From Paenibacillus sp. FSL K6-1096 (lineage in GTDB: Bacteria; Bacillota; Bacilli; Paenibacillales; Paenibacillaceae): a stretch of DNA of 64,000 bases. Positions 1 through 9,111 of the stretch are shown here, piece after piece; positions within the stretch are counted from its first letter, which is position 1, and the number at the start of each line of letters is the position of its first letter. Both the position numbers and the translations under genes were made by a program. The notes beneath the pieces were generated by a model. That model had not been told where the DNA came from and searched no databases. It saw only the letters and a program-made list of their open reading frames with translations. Location of the stretch: contig NZ_CP150274.1 of NCBI RefSeq assembly GCF_037977055.1, positions 5,270,001 to 5,334,000 on the forward strand, written 5' to 3'.

Positions 1-42
1 TAAGGTATGAAGCTGCGTTCGTAGCAAAAAAACAGGGATAAG

Positions 43-222
43 TGTATTCTGTGCAACTAAAAACAGTGAAGGCGAAGGTTTTCCTCGTCTAACTGTATTC
101 TGTACAACTAAATTTGCCCGGATGAGCAAAAATCCAGATATAGAGGCATTTTAACTGCAGAAATACAACTAAACGGAGATTCGGCTGCACATCCGGCGAT
201 TTAGTTGTACGAATTACAATTA
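43..222. repeat. Intergenic repeat cluster, consensus TGTATTCTGTACAACTAAA
   Basis: Three direct copies of a roughly 19-bp motif start near 43, 94 and 155, and one inverted copy lies near 200-222. The first two are 51 bp apart and differ by one base; the third (TGCAGAAATACAACTAAAC) is more diverged. No convincing gene lies in 1-405; the stretch holds only these repeats and the terminator of the next gene. Confidence 0.6.
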
Positions 223-352
223 AGCCTACCCCTGCATAAAAACCGCTACTTTCCTCTTCCACCCGAGGTAAACCCTCAGCATAACATTAGTTAAAGTAAT
301 TCTCACACGTTTAGATCTGATGAGCTACTAGCGAGAACGCAAACTGAATAAA

Positions 353-385
353 GCCTGGCTCCTGTATAGGGGCCAGGCTAATTAT
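353..385 (-). terminator. Rho-independent terminator of the M20 dipeptidase
   Basis: The arms AGCCTGGC and GCCAGGCT form a GC-rich stem just downstream of the minus-strand dipeptidase stop codon. Read on the minus strand the stem is followed by a short T-containing tail. Confidence 0.6.
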
Positions 386-405
386 CCATCCGGGCGGGGC
401 CGGAA

Positions 406-1761
406 TTAGACGGTCTTCAGGAATTCCACGATGGTCAGCAGGCCCTTGTCGAAGTTCTCCAGGTTGAAGTGCTCATCCGGCGCGTGCAGGTTCTCGTCAT
501 CCAGACCGAAGCCCATCAGGACCACCGGTGCCTTCAGGATGCGGGCGAAGCTCTCCATAATCGGGATGGAGCCGCCGTCCTTGGTGAAGAGGGCACGGGT
601 GCCGTACACCTTGCCGTAAGCATCCGCAGCCGTCTGCAGAATCGGATGGGAAGGATCAATATTGAAGGCGCGTGCCTTCTCCATCTGCTTCACCTGCACC
701 TTGGCGCCGCTCTGGATGTTGGCCTTCAGATGGGCTTCAACGGCATCCAGGATATGCTGCGGGTCCTGGTCGCCTACGAGGCGGCAGGTGATTTTGGCGT
801 GGGCTTCCTTAGGGATGACGGTCTTGCTGCCCTCTCCCTGGAATCCGCCGTAGACGCCGTTCAGCTCCAGCGTTGGACGGGCGCCTACACGCTCTACGAA
901 GCTGTAGCCTTCCTCTCCGTATAATTGCTCCAGACCAAGGCCTGCTCTGACCTTGTCCTCATCGATGCCCTGTTTGGCGAACTCTTCACGCATCAGCGGG
1001 GAGAGCTCAGGCACACCGGTGTAGAAGCCGTCCACCGATACGCGGCCCTTGTCATCATGAAGGGTGCTGAGCAGCGAGACCATCGCGTGCAGCGCATTCG
1101 GAACGCCGCCGCCATAGGAGCCGGAGTGCAGATCGGTTGAGGCGGTGTTCACGGTCACTTCCATGGAGCACAGGCCGCGCAGGCCGGTGCAGATGGCCGG
1201 ACGGCCGCGCTCCAGCAGGGAGGTATCGGAGACAAGTACGGCGTCTGCCGCCAGCTTGTCCTGATGGGCTTCCAGGAACGCAGGCAGGTTCACGCTGCCT
1301 ATCTCTTCTTCGCCTTCGATACAAAGCTTGATGTTGACCGGAAGAGTACCTTCCTGCTTGAGAATGGCTTCGATTGCCTTGATGTGCATGAAGACCTGGC
1401 CTTTATCGTCCGTGGCTCCGCGCGCATACAGCTTGCCGTCGCGGATCTGCGGTTCAAACGGAGGCGTGGTCCAAAGATTCAGCGGATCAACCGGCTGGAC
1501 ATCATAATGTCCGTAGACCAGAATGGTCGGCTTGCCGGGAGCATGAAGGTAGTCGGCATAGATTACCGGATGGCCGGCAGTGGGGTGAAGCTCAATATTC
1601 TCCAGTCCCGCGCGCTTCAGGGTCTCGACCAGCCAGGCGGCCGCGGCATTTATATCTTCCTTATGGGTGGAGAGGGCGGAGATGCTGGGAATGGACAGCC
1701 ATTGCTTCAGCTCGGCAAGCTGGGCTTCACGCTCAGCCTGGAAATAATTTTCGTAAGACAT
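406..1761 (-). CDS. M20 family dipeptidase
   Basis: A zinc-dependent M20/ArgE/CNDP-type metallopeptidase of 451 residues, a normal length for the family; it is expected to cleave dipeptides or similar N-acyl substrates in the cytosol. The metal-binding signature is visible: GHYDVQP near residue 85, then TDDKGQ near 117, EGEEEIGS near 150 and a C-terminal HAPDE metal ligand segment. The lid/dimerisation domain lies in the middle (about 190-350), starting near the DLHSG motif. The ATG is preceded by AAGGAGGT at a workable distance. It is monocistronic, with its own terminator and divergent from the methyltransferase gene. The exact substrate cannot be read from sequence. Confidence 0.9.
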   Translation of the reverse strand: MSYENYFQAEREAQLAELKQWLSIPSISALSTHKEDINAAAAWLVETLKRAGLENIELHPTAGHPVIYADYLHAPGKPTILVYGHYDVQPVDPLNLWTTPPFEPQIRDGKLYARGATDDKGQVFMHIKAIEAILKQEGTLPVNIKLCIEGEEEIGSVNLPAFLEAHQDKLAADAVLVSDTSLLERGRPAICTGLRGLCSMEVTVNTASTDLHSGSYGGGVPNALHAMVSLLSTLHDDKGRVSVDGFYTGVPELSPLMREEFAKQGIDEDKVRAGLGLEQLYGEEGYSFVERVGARPTLELNGVYGGFQGEGSKTVIPKEAHAKITCRLVGDQDPQHILDAVEAHLKANIQSGAKVQVKQMEKARAFNIDPSHPILQTAADAYGKVYGTRALFTKDGGSIPIMESFARILKAPVVLMGFGLDDENLHAPDEHFNLENFDKGLLTIVEFLKTV

Positions 1762-1998
1762 AGTGGATATGTACCTCCTTGGATTTCGCTGCTTAATCCG
1801 CAGGGACCTGTTATGCGCTGCATAAGGCTCAGGCTCCTGCGGTTCTTAGATTCGGCAGTGTAATGCATCCATTATACTGGAGAACCCCCGATGGATCAAA
1901 AAGGAAAGTTCAAGCCCCTGCCTCCCTCCGGGTTATTGATAACTAATCGGCAACCATGATAGACTTAGTGGACTTAAGCGATAGGGGCGAAAAGAACA

Positions 1999-2991
1999 GT
2001 GTCAGTGAATCAATCTGCAAGCCATGAATATGAAACGCAAACGTCCAGCGGCGGGAGCCGGACTTATATCTATACCTATGCCCACTCACCGGATGAGGCC
2101 TCGCTGTGCGCGATGGAGCTGCGCTGCCTGTTCGGACGGGAGATTCCGGCAGGGATCTTTGCAAGCGGGGTCCGGGTGGAGGTCAGCCGCAGCCCTTTTA
2201 TGAAAGAGCGGATCGATGTGATGTATGAAGGGGATACCCTGGAGGAGATCTACCGGCAGACAGAGCAGGTGGAGGTTGAGGGCCAGACCTTCAAGGTGAT
2301 TTATGTGAAGATTAATGATCTGGCGCCTGAGCATAAAATTGAATACGATGAGCGCCGGGCCATTGAGCGGGAGATCGGCATGAGGATTGAAGGCGAAGCG
2401 GATGTGAACCATCCTGAGCGGGTGTACGGGATTGTTACGCTGGGCGGACGCTGGTACTTCGGCCCATACCATAAGAATCAGGCGACCTGGTTCCGGCAGA
2501 TGAAAAAGCCCCGCAGCTACTCCATCGCACTCAGCACACGGGTGGCCCGGGCGGCGGTTAATATGGCGGTTCCGCGGACCCATGGTGTGAAAATGATCGA
2601 CCCCTGCTGCGGGATCGGAACTGTTATGGTGGAGGCACTGTCGATGGGAATCGATATTGTCGGCCGTGATATTAATCCGCTGATTGCCGCCGGGGCGCGT
2701 ACGAACATCGCCCATTTCGGCTTCGAGAGTGAAGTGACGCTCGGGGATATCGCTGATATTACGGAGCATTATGACGCAGCCGTTGTGGATATGCCGTATA
2801 ATCTGTATTCCCGCATCACACCGGAGGAACAGTACTCCATTCTGGCGAATACCCGCCGGATTGCCGACCGGGTGGTCATTGTGGCCATTGAGGCCATGGA
2901 TGAGATGATTAACGCAGCCGGATTCAGGATCATTGACCGCTGCGTGGCGAAGAAGGGTGCGTTCTCCCGGCATTTGATGCTGTGTGAATAA
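1999..2991 (+). CDS. TRM11-like SAM-dependent RNA methyltransferase
   Basis: A Rossmann-fold methyltransferase of the UPF0020/TRM11 group that probably modifies tRNA or rRNA guanosine at N2. The N-terminal half (1-150) is a variable RNA-binding-like region. The catalytic domain starts near residue 175, with SAM motif I as MIDPCCGIGTVMVEA near 199, an acidic motif II (GRDINP) and a DMPYNLYS motif near 263 in place of the usual (N/D)PPY. The start is GTG at 1999; no ATG with a better ribosome site is nearby. The Nudix gene follows by about 20 nt, so the two are probably co-transcribed. Family membership is firm, target RNA unknown. Confidence 0.85.
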   Translation: MSVNQSASHEYETQTSSGGSRTYIYTYAHSPDEASLCAMELRCLFGREIPAGIFASGVRVEVSRSPFMKERIDVMYEGDTLEEIYRQTEQVEVEGQTFKVIYVKINDLAPEHKIEYDERRAIEREIGMRIEGEADVNHPERVYGIVTLGGRWYFGPYHKNQATWFRQMKKPRSYSIALSTRVARAAVNMAVPRTHGVKMIDPCCGIGTVMVEALSMGIDIVGRDINPLIAAGARTNIAHFGFESEVTLGDIADITEHYDAAVVDMPYNLYSRITPEEQYSILANTRRIADRVVIVAIEAMDEMINAAGFRIIDRCVAKKGAFSRHLMLCE

Positions 2992-3014
2992 ATCGAAATA
3001 GAGGCGGTGTGCTT

Positions 3015-3632
3015 ATGGAACCGAAATGGTTATCCTGGGCCAAAGAGATTCAGGGGATTGCCCAGACCGGACTGACCTATGCCAAGGATGTGTACGATAT
3101 TGAGCGGTATCAGGCGTTGCGTGAGCTGAGTGTGGATATTATGGCACATTATACGTATGAGAGCAAAGAGCGCATCCGGCTCTCCTTCGCTGGAGAGGAC
3201 GGATATGCCACCCCTAAGGTGGATATCCGCGGAGTTATTTTCAGGGATAACCAAATCCTGCTTGTCCGCGAGAAGCTTGACGGCAAATGGGCACTGCCCG
3301 GGGGCTGGGCGGATATCGGGTTGTCTCCGAGCGAAGTGGCGGTCAAAGAGATTGAAGAGGAATCCGGGTATAAGGCGGAAGCAGTCCGTCTGCTCGCTGT
3401 GCTGGATAAGAAGTTTCATCACCACCCTCCAGAACCGTACCATGTCTACAAAATGTTCATTCTCTGCAAAATCACCGGGGGTGAGGCCGCAGGGGGTGTG
3501 GAGACGAGCGCAGCCGGATTCTTTGCCGAGGATGAGCTGCCCGAGCTATCGGAAGAGCGCAATACAGCCGAACAGCTGCACATGGTTTTCCAATATTTAC
3601 ATGATCCCGAAAAAGCGGTAATATTGGACTAA
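3015..3632 (+). CDS. Nudix hydrolase with YjhB-type N-terminal domain
   Basis: A 205-residue Nudix enzyme. Residues 1-60 match the N-terminal helical domain seen in ADP-ribose pyrophosphatase-like proteins (Nudix_N_2). The Nudix box is GWADIGLSPSEVAVKEIEEE, starting near residue 98; the usual Arg-Glu pair reads Lys-Glu here, a conservative change. It should hydrolyse a nucleoside diphosphate linked to another moiety, with ADP-ribose a common substrate. ATG 3015 is preferred to GTG 3009 because AGAGG lies ten bases upstream of the ATG but almost touches the GTG. It follows the RNA methylase closely. An AT-rich inverted repeat at about 3741-3772 in the following spacer may end the transcript. 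Confidence 0.85.
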   Translation: MEPKWLSWAKEIQGIAQTGLTYAKDVYDIERYQALRELSVDIMAHYTYESKERIRLSFAGEDGYATPKVDIRGVIFRDNQILLVREKLDGKWALPGGWADIGLSPSEVAVKEIEEESGYKAEAVRLLAVLDKKFHHHPPEPYHVYKMFILCKITGGEAAGGVETSAAGFFAEDELPELSEERNTAEQLHMVFQYLHDPEKAVILD

Positions 3633-3832
3633 AGCACTGCATATAATATATGACCAAATGTGTATAAGTTTATTTAATACATAATTTGGTTAATAATATT
3701 TATGTAAGCCTTTCCAATCGTATTCCGCTGAGCCTTTATATCTAAAAAAATACCCGGAAGTGTATCTTTTTAGGCCAGGCGGTCTACATTTTTTCCTCTG
3801 CTTTGACGATAGATATTTTAGGAGGGGATCGC

Positions 3833-3988
3833 ATGGAACAAGAAGAGTTAAGACTTCCGCTTGCTCAGGAGAGTATGTCGCGTCCTGCAGAAGGCAATAT
3901 CGCCACCGGTCTGGTGTGGGGGGTTCTGATCAGCATTCCCTTATGGATCTCGCTGATTGGCTGGATTACGGGGATCTGGAAGTTCTAA
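3833..3988 (+). CDS. Small single-span membrane protein
   Basis: A 51-residue protein with a polar N-terminal half and one hydrophobic segment of about 25 residues at the C-terminus (from GLVWGVLISIP onward). The ATG at 3833 has a near-perfect AGGAGGGG ribosome site eight bases upstream, and a strong terminator follows the stop, so this is a real gene and not a chance ORF. An in-frame start 30 bases earlier lacks a ribosome site. Function unknown; short single-span proteins like this are common in spore formers. Confidence 0.7.
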   Translation: MEQEELRLPLAQESMSRPAEGNIATGLVWGVLISIPLWISLIGWITGIWKF

Positions 3989-4039
3989 GTCCTGTCCGCA
4001 GAAGCTGTATAACTTAATATCAACCTGTACCTATACAAT

Positions 4040-4078
4040 GAAGGCTGCTTCTTCCTGTCGGAGAAGCAGCCTTTTGAT
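4040..4078. terminator. Bidirectional terminator between convergent genes
   Basis: Arms AAGGCTGCTTCT and AGAAGCAGCCTT form a 12-bp stem followed by TTTTGATTT. It sits between the small membrane-protein gene and the minus-strand ASCH gene and can serve both. Confidence 0.75.
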
Positions 4079-4088
4079 TTGTTGCGGA

Positions 4089-4562
4089 TTACAGGTCCCG
4101 GTTGACATGCACCAGCCGGAAGTTCTCACAGATGACCCGCATGTCCGGGTCAAAGGATTGCCCTTCGCTCTCAAGCTCCCGGGTGAAGTACACTTTATGC
4201 TCATGCCGCCATGATTCGAGGCTGCGGTCGTCTTCGCCCTCTGAATAGGCGAATTCCGCTGTTACTTCGCCAAAGGGAACCACCTCAACCTTCGTTGTTT
4301 CAACAATGGCACGCGGCTGGCCTTCGCTGTCCAGCAGGACGGACAGCCCGCCAATGAAGGGCAACGGAATTCCTTTTGCTTCAATCAGCTCATAGTTCTG
4401 TGCCGTTCCGGTCTTGATTCCGCTGAGGACCAGCGCAAGCAATTCATCGGCCAGCCGGGGATTGTCCCCGAATGCCCAGGCACTGTCGAACCGGTCCGCC
4501 GCTCCCGGATGCTGAACCAGATAGGATTCCCAATATTTCGTGATCTGCGGGGTTAATGTCAT
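4089..4562 (-). CDS. ASCH domain-containing protein
   Basis: A 157-residue stand-alone ASCH (PUA-like fold) protein. Typical elements are WAFGDNP near residue 30, the basic/threonine-rich strand GIKTGTAQN near 50, PFIGGLSVLLD and the C-terminal FTRELE segment. Family members bind or hydrolyse modified nucleosides (YqfB-like amidohydrolases) or bind RNA; which applies here is not readable. ATG 4562 is chosen because AGAGGTG lies six bases upstream; a GTG nine bases earlier overlaps that site. It is transcribed on the minus strand, 45 bases downstream of the ABC-F gene, so the two may be co-transcribed. Confidence 0.8.
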   Translation of the reverse strand: MTLTPQITKYWESYLVQHPGAADRFDSAWAFGDNPRLADELLALVLSGIKTGTAQNYELIEAKGIPLPFIGGLSVLLDSEGQPRAIVETTKVEVVPFGEVTAEFAYSEGEDDRSLESWRHEHKVYFTRELESEGQSFDPDMRVICENFRLVHVNRDL

Positions 4563-4607
4563 TATGGTCACCTCTTTATTAGATTCAAAAGATTAAAAGA
4601 TCCGCTG

Positions 4608-6578
4608 TCAGCTTTCGGCTTCGCTTAGCCAGCCGCTGTAAAGTTCATCCAGCTTCTGCTGCGCAGCTTCGCGTGCTGCATGAAGCTCAGCCAGCCGCTG
4701 TGCGTCGCTGGCCAGCTGCGGGTCCAGCATCTGCGCGTCAATCCCGGCAAGCTGCGACTCCGCAGCGGCAATGTCCTGCTCCCAGGCAGCGGCCGGGCGC
4801 GGCTTGCGGCTTGGCGCGGCGGCAGCAGCGGCGGTGCCTTCAGCTTTCGGGGCTGCCGCCTGGGCAGACCGGGACCGGGTGCTACCGGCTGCGGATGATG
4901 CGGAAGCTGGTGCTGCCGCCGCCTGCTGCTGGGCTTGCGCGGCACGCTCGGCCTGCTTCTCCTTGTAGTATTCGTAGTTCCCGGAGAAGGAGGAGAAGCG
5001 GCCATGATCGATGCTCCAGAGCTTGCCGAAGCAGCGGTTAATGAAATAACGGTCATGCGAGACAGCCAGCACTGTACCCGGGAATTCCTCCAGCGCTTCT
5101 TCCAGCGCTTCGCGGGAATCAATGTCCAGGTGGTTGGTCGGCTCATCAAGAATGAGCAGATTCGGCCGCCGGTGCATCAGGACCGCGAAGCGCAGCCGGG
5201 TCCATTCCCCGCCCGAGAGGTTGGCGATGCTCTTGAAGACATCGCTGCCGTAGAAGAGGAAGCGGGCCAGCTGGCCGCGGGCCTCGCCTTCTTCCAGCCC
5301 GGCCTCCTCGCGGAAATACCGCAGGACAGATTGCCCGCCCTCCTCCGGCACGGCTTCCTGGGCAAGGTAGCCGACCACAGCTCTGGACGCCAGCGTACAG
5401 CTGCCGCTGTCCGGCGCTTCCTGGCCGAGGATAATCTTCAGCAGGGTGCTTTTGCCTGCGCCGTTGCCGCCGATGAGAGCGGTGGTCTCCCCGTATCTCA
5501 GAATATCGCTGGCCGCCGAGAAGAGTTGCCGCGGTCCGTAGGCCTTGCTGACCCGGTCCAGGATGACCACCTGATTGCCGGTCCGGTCCTCCTGCTGGAG
5601 CTGCAGATCCATGGATTTGCGCTCCAGGATTGGCCGCTTCACCTTAACCATCCGGTCGAGCACCTTCTGCATCGAAGCGGCGCGGCGGTGGAAGGAGGGG
5701 TTCGGCGGATTGGAGCGGTTACCCCATTCGATCAGCCGTTTGATGCTCTCCTGCATCTGCTTGATCTTCTTCTGCTGCTCCTGATAGTCGGCGAACTGCT
5801 GGAGCAGCCGCGCTTCCTTCTCAACCTGGTAGCCGCTGTAGTTCGTATGGTAGGTGAACGCCTCGCCGTCTTCAAGCTCAATGACCTTTTTGACTACGGC
5901 ATCCAGGAAATAGCGGTCATGGGAGATGACAAGGACGGTGCCGTCATAGGTCTGGAGGAATTGCTCCAGCCATTCGATGGCCTCCATATCCAGATGGTTG
6001 GTCGGCTCGTCGAGCAGCAGAATATCAGGGCGGCGCAGCAGCAGCTCGGCCAGGCCGACCTTGGTCTTCTCCCCGCCGGAGAGTGAAGCGAACCGGCGAT
6101 CATATTGATCGGTTCCAATCCCGAGTCCGCTTGCGATCCGCTGGATGGAGGCTTCGATCTCATAGCCGCCCGCAGCCTCGAACTTCTCCTGCAAGGTGCC
6201 GTATTCCTTCAGCAGCCGGTCCCAGGCCCGTTCGTCTTCACCCGCTCCGGGAGCGGACATCTCCTGCTCCAGCTCGCGCAGGCGGCGCTGCCACTGAAGC
6301 GGCTCGGCGAAGCTGCGCTGGAGGACCGCATAGACGGTCTCGTTGTCGTCCGCCTCCTGAATCTGGGCCAGCAGCCCGATGACGCTGCCCCGGCGGATCG
6401 AGAGCTGCCCCTGATCCGGGCGCTCCTCTCCGCTGAGCAGATGGAAGAGGGTCGTTTTGCCGGTGCCGTTGCGGCCGATGAGGCCGATTTTCTCGCCCTG
6501 GCGGATGTCGAAGGTGACGTCGCTGAGGACGAGCTGGGCACCGTGGTATTTTTGAATATTTTGGCATGAGATAATCAT
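4608..6578 (-). CDS. ABC-F family ATPase (ribosome-associated translation factor)
   Basis: A 656-residue protein with two ABC ATPase domains and no membrane segments, the ABC-F plan. Domain 1 has Walker A GRNGTGKT near residue 35, signature LSGGEKTK near 165 and ILLLDEPTNHLD. Domain 2 has GGNGAGKS near 375, LSGGEWTR and LLILDEPTNHLD. The charged inter-domain linker (about 250-330) is the P-site tRNA interaction motif of the family. The C-terminal 110 residues are an Ala-rich low-complexity stretch followed by a coiled coil. Closest in layout to YdiF/Uup-like factors; whether it is a housekeeping factor or an antibiotic-protection protein cannot be settled from sequence. Confidence 0.88.
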   Translation of the reverse strand: MIISCQNIQKYHGAQLVLSDVTFDIRQGEKIGLIGRNGTGKTTLFHLLSGEERPDQGQLSIRRGSVIGLLAQIQEADDNETVYAVLQRSFAEPLQWQRRLRELEQEMSAPGAGEDERAWDRLLKEYGTLQEKFEAAGGYEIEASIQRIASGLGIGTDQYDRRFASLSGGEKTKVGLAELLLRRPDILLLDEPTNHLDMEAIEWLEQFLQTYDGTVLVISHDRYFLDAVVKKVIELEDGEAFTYHTNYSGYQVEKEARLLQQFADYQEQQKKIKQMQESIKRLIEWGNRSNPPNPSFHRRAASMQKVLDRMVKVKRPILERKSMDLQLQQEDRTGNQVVILDRVSKAYGPRQLFSAASDILRYGETTALIGGNGAGKSTLLKIILGQEAPDSGSCTLASRAVVGYLAQEAVPEEGGQSVLRYFREEAGLEEGEARGQLARFLFYGSDVFKSIANLSGGEWTRLRFAVLMHRRPNLLILDEPTNHLDIDSREALEEALEEFPGTVLAVSHDRYFINRCFGKLWSIDHGRFSSFSGNYEYYKEKQAERAAQAQQQAAAAPASASSAAGSTRSRSAQAAAPKAEGTAAAAAAPSRKPRPAAAWEQDIAAAESQLAGIDAQMLDPQLASDAQRLAELHAAREAAQQKLDELYSGWLSEAES

Positions 6579-6617
6579 GGTTATTCTCCTTTACGGGAAA
6601 TGCGCTTATCCGCATAC

Positions 6618-6650
6618 AAAAAGACCGCAGGGAAATATCCCTGCGGCCTG
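6618..6650 (-). terminator. Minus-strand terminator
   Basis: On the minus strand the stem CCGCAGGGA/TCCCTGCGG is followed by TCTTTTTG, a classic intrinsic terminator. It lies directly downstream of the small ORF at 6664-6831 and upstream of the ABC-F gene, which supports the small ORF being a separate transcription unit or an attenuated leader of the ABC-F gene. Confidence 0.7.
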
Positions 6651-6663
6651 AGAATTCTTCGGG

Positions 6664-6831
6664 TTATAGCATCCGTTGAAGTGTAGGCGAGAAAGGCATT
6701 TCACAATGTTGTAGTGTTATTGAGTTCATGTAAATGGACAGACTTCTCCCGTTGTTGGCCATAACATGAATGATGCCAGACATGATATTAATCAGCCGGC
6801 AGCTAACACTGTTGGTCACATTGTGATCCAT
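6664..6831 (-). CDS. Possible small protein or leader peptide upstream of the ABC-F gene
   Basis: A 55-codon ORF on the minus strand beginning MDHNVTNSVSCRL. Support comes from context: AGGAGG lies nine bases before the ATG, a TATATT -10-like element lies about 25 bases further upstream, and an intrinsic terminator follows within 20 bases of the stop. The protein shows no recognised domain. An ORF plus terminator in front of an ABC-F gene is also the arrangement of ribosome-mediated attenuation leaders known for ABC-F resistance genes. So the translated ORF might act in cis, which is an inference. Confidence 0.4.
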   Translation of the reverse strand: MDHNVTNSVSCRLINIMSGIIHVMANNGRSLSIYMNSITLQHCEMPFSPTLQRML

Positions 6832-6999
6832 TCTCCTACACCTCCTTTTGTACATAAATATAGATCAGTGTACCCAAAAACAAGCAAAGAAGCAAGAGGG
6901 AATCCGCCTCCCTGGACATAAATGCACCGGAACGCAAGTAGTATGAAGTGAGGCAGCAGCGATATTGCCGGCCGGACGGCTGGGGAAAAGAGGAGAGCG

Positions 7000-7377
7000 A
7001 TGGCGATTTTTAACGGATTGTTGGGAAATGCCAGCAAGGTTGCGCCGGGGGAGGTGCAGAAGGAATACAGCCAGATTCTGACTCCGCATGAAACGGTTGA
7101 GCATGCCTACAAGCTGATCCGGGATATGCTGATCTTCACGGACAAACGGCTGATTCTCGTAGACAAGCAGGGGATGACCGGCAAGAAAACCGAATACCAT
7201 TCCGTTCCTTACAAAAGCATCACCCATTACGCCGTGGAGACGGCCGGGCATTTCGATCTGGATGCGGAGCTGTGCCTGTATATCTCGGGGGCGGGGCTGC
7301 CGCTGAAGAAGACCTTCAACAAGTCGGTCAATATCTACGAGGTGCAGAGTGTGCTGTCGCAATACATTCTGAAGTAA
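7000..7377 (+). CDS. PH domain-containing protein (bPH family)
   Basis: A 125-residue protein that is essentially one bacterial PH-like domain. The FTDKRLILVDKQG strand pair near residue 45 and PYKSITHYAVE near 75 are the hallmark of the bPH_1/YvbH group. Function of these small soluble proteins is unknown. ATG 7000 has AGGAGAG upstream. It stands alone; the next gene starts about 145 bases later, and nothing else is seen in that gap. Confidence 0.8.
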   Translation: MAIFNGLLGNASKVAPGEVQKEYSQILTPHETVEHAYKLIRDMLIFTDKRLILVDKQGMTGKKTEYHSVPYKSITHYAVETAGHFDLDAELCLYISGAGLPLKKTFNKSVNIYEVQSVLSQYILK

Positions 7378-7521
7378 CAGGCTGGCGGAACGCTTCAGCC
7401 GAAAGTTTGTGCATGGTTCACAAAAATGGCGGCAGGCGCTGTACGGGGCTGCGGAATCCGTTGACAGGGCGTGCGGGCGTGCGGTTAAATGGCACTAACT
7501 TGAACGCTATGAAGGGAAAGG

Positions 7522-9111
7522 ATGGTGGCCGGCATGGCCAGAGGACCTGTGACCGGAACGAAAACGATGGTGGTCAGCCCCCACTATCTGGCGTCGGCAG
7601 CGGGCGCGCGCATCCTCGAACGGGGCGGCAACGCCTTCGATGCGGCGGTGGCCGTCAGCGCTGCGCTGGCGGTGGTCTACCCGCATATGACCGGGCTGGG
7701 CGGCGATGCGTTCTGGCTGACGTACTGCGCGGGTGAAGGGCGCGTACGGGCCTACAACGGCAGCGGACGCTCGGGCTACGCCGTCCGCAGGGACTGCTAT
7801 GCCGGGGAGGAGGCGATTCCCCGGCGTGGGGTGCGCAGCGCCATTACGGTTCCCGGAATGGCGGACAGCTGGTCAGCCGTCCAGAGGGAGTATGGGCGGC
7901 TGACTCTGGCCGAGGTGCTGGAGCCGGCTATCGGCTACAGCGCCGGAGGCTTCCCGCTGTCCCCGGACCAGCACGGGGGCAGCGTCCTGGCCGGAGCCGC
8001 GCTGTCCCCGGAAGCGGCGGCGGTGTATCTGCCCGGCGGCCGGGTGCCGGCGGCGGGCGGGCGGTTCGTGCAGCGGCAGCTGGCCGGGACGCTGCGGGCC
8101 TTGGCGGGGGGCGGCCGGGATGCCTTCTATACAGGCCGCATCGCCGGGGAGATCGCCGCGTATATGCGCGCAGCCGGAGGCTATCTGACCCGGGAGGACT
8201 TCGCTGATCACCGGGGGAATTGGGAGGAGCCGGTTTGCACGGAATATCACGGGCATACCGTCTATCAGGCCCCGCCCAACTCGCAGGGCTTCTCTGCGCT
8301 GATGGCGCTTAATATCCTGGAGCATTATAACTTTGCAGATATCGAGCATGGCTCCTACGAATATTATCATCTGCTGGTGGAAGCGCTGAAGCTGAGCTTC
8401 CGTGACCGGGACCGCTACCTGACCGACCCTGCCTTCAGCCCGGTACCGCTGGACCGGCTGCTGGATAAGGCGTATGCGGCGGAGCTGGCGGCATCCATTG
8501 ATCCCCGCCGGGCGCTTGCTTCACCCGCCGAGCCGGTAGGCCGGGATACGGCATATGCCGCTGTAGTGGACGGTGAGGGCAATGCGGTGTCGTTCATTCA
8601 GAGCCTGTATTTTGAATTCGGGTCCGGTGTGACCGCCGGAGATACGGGGATTCTCCTCCAGAACCGGGGGTCCTTCTTCTCGCTCGATCCCGGCCATGTC
8701 AATACGCTGGAGCCGCACAAGCGGACGTTCCACACGCTCATGCCGGCGATGGCCTGCCGGGAGGGCAGGCCGGTGTATCTCTACGGTACGCAAGGCGGGG
8801 AAGGACAGCCGCAGACCCAGACGCTGCTGCTCACGCGGATGCTGCATTACGGGATGGACCCGCAGGCTGCGGTGGATGAGCCCCGCTTCGTCTGGGGCAG
8901 AACCTGGGGCGAGCCTACACAGGAGCTCAAGGTGGAGAGCCGGGTGACGCAGACGGTGCGGGAGGAGCTTGCGGAAGCGGGGCATCTGGTCCGGGAGGCC
9001 GGGAGCTACGACGGGATTATGGGCCATGCCCATGCCATTGCGATCGATAGGGGCGGTTACCGCAGCGGAGGGACGGACCCGCGCTGTGACGGAGCGGCCA
9101 TTGGATGGTGA
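7522..9111 (+). CDS. Gamma-glutamyltransferase-family hydrolase, HpxW/YwrD-like
   Basis: An Ntn-hydrolase of the GGT family, 529 residues. The N-terminal motif GGNAFDAAVAVSAAL near residue 35 and YPHMTGLGGDAFW mark the large subunit. The autoprocessing site, with the nucleophilic threonine, is most likely the GRDTAYAAVVDGEGNAVS segment near residue 345, followed by the oxyanion region LLQNRGSFFSLDPGH and GTQGGEGQPQTQ. No signal peptide is present, unlike secreted glutathione-degrading GGTs. The cytosolic form and linkage to an amidase and purine genes resemble HpxW (oxamate amidohydrolase) of the Klebsiella hpx cluster and Bacillus YwrD. The stop overlaps the possible ATG of the amidase. Another in-frame ATG at 7534 is possible. 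GGT family is firm, substrate inferred. Confidence 0.85.
   Translation: MVAGMARGPVTGTKTMVVSPHYLASAAGARILERGGNAFDAAVAVSAALAVVYPHMTGLGGDAFWLTYCAGEGRVRAYNGSGRSGYAVRRDCYAGEEAIPRRGVRSAITVPGMADSWSAVQREYGRLTLAEVLEPAIGYSAGGFPLSPDQHGGSVLAGAALSPEAAAVYLPGGRVPAAGGRFVQRQLAGTLRALAGGGRDAFYTGRIAGEIAAYMRAAGGYLTREDFADHRGNWEEPVCTEYHGHTVYQAPPNSQGFSALMALNILEHYNFADIEHGSYEYYHLLVEALKLSFRDRDRYLTDPAFSPVPLDRLLDKAYAAELAASIDPRRALASPAEPVGRDTAYAAVVDGEGNAVSFIQSLYFEFGSGVTAGDTGILLQNRGSFFSLDPGHVNTLEPHKRTFHTLMPAMACREGRPVYLYGTQGGEGQPQTQTLLLTRMLHYGMDPQAAVDEPRFVWGRTWGEPTQELKVESRVTQTVREELAEAGHLVREAGSYDGIMGHAHAIAIDRGGYRSGGTDPRCDGAAIGW

Noticed and set aside
469..924. Long plus-strand ORFs antisense to the dipeptidase and other GC-rich genes
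   Set aside because: They are shadows of well-supported genes, with no ribosome sites or recognisable domains.
4935..6086. 383-codon plus-strand ORF antisense to the ABC-F gene
   Set aside because: The opposite strand carries all ABC motifs in order; this ORF results from codon bias.
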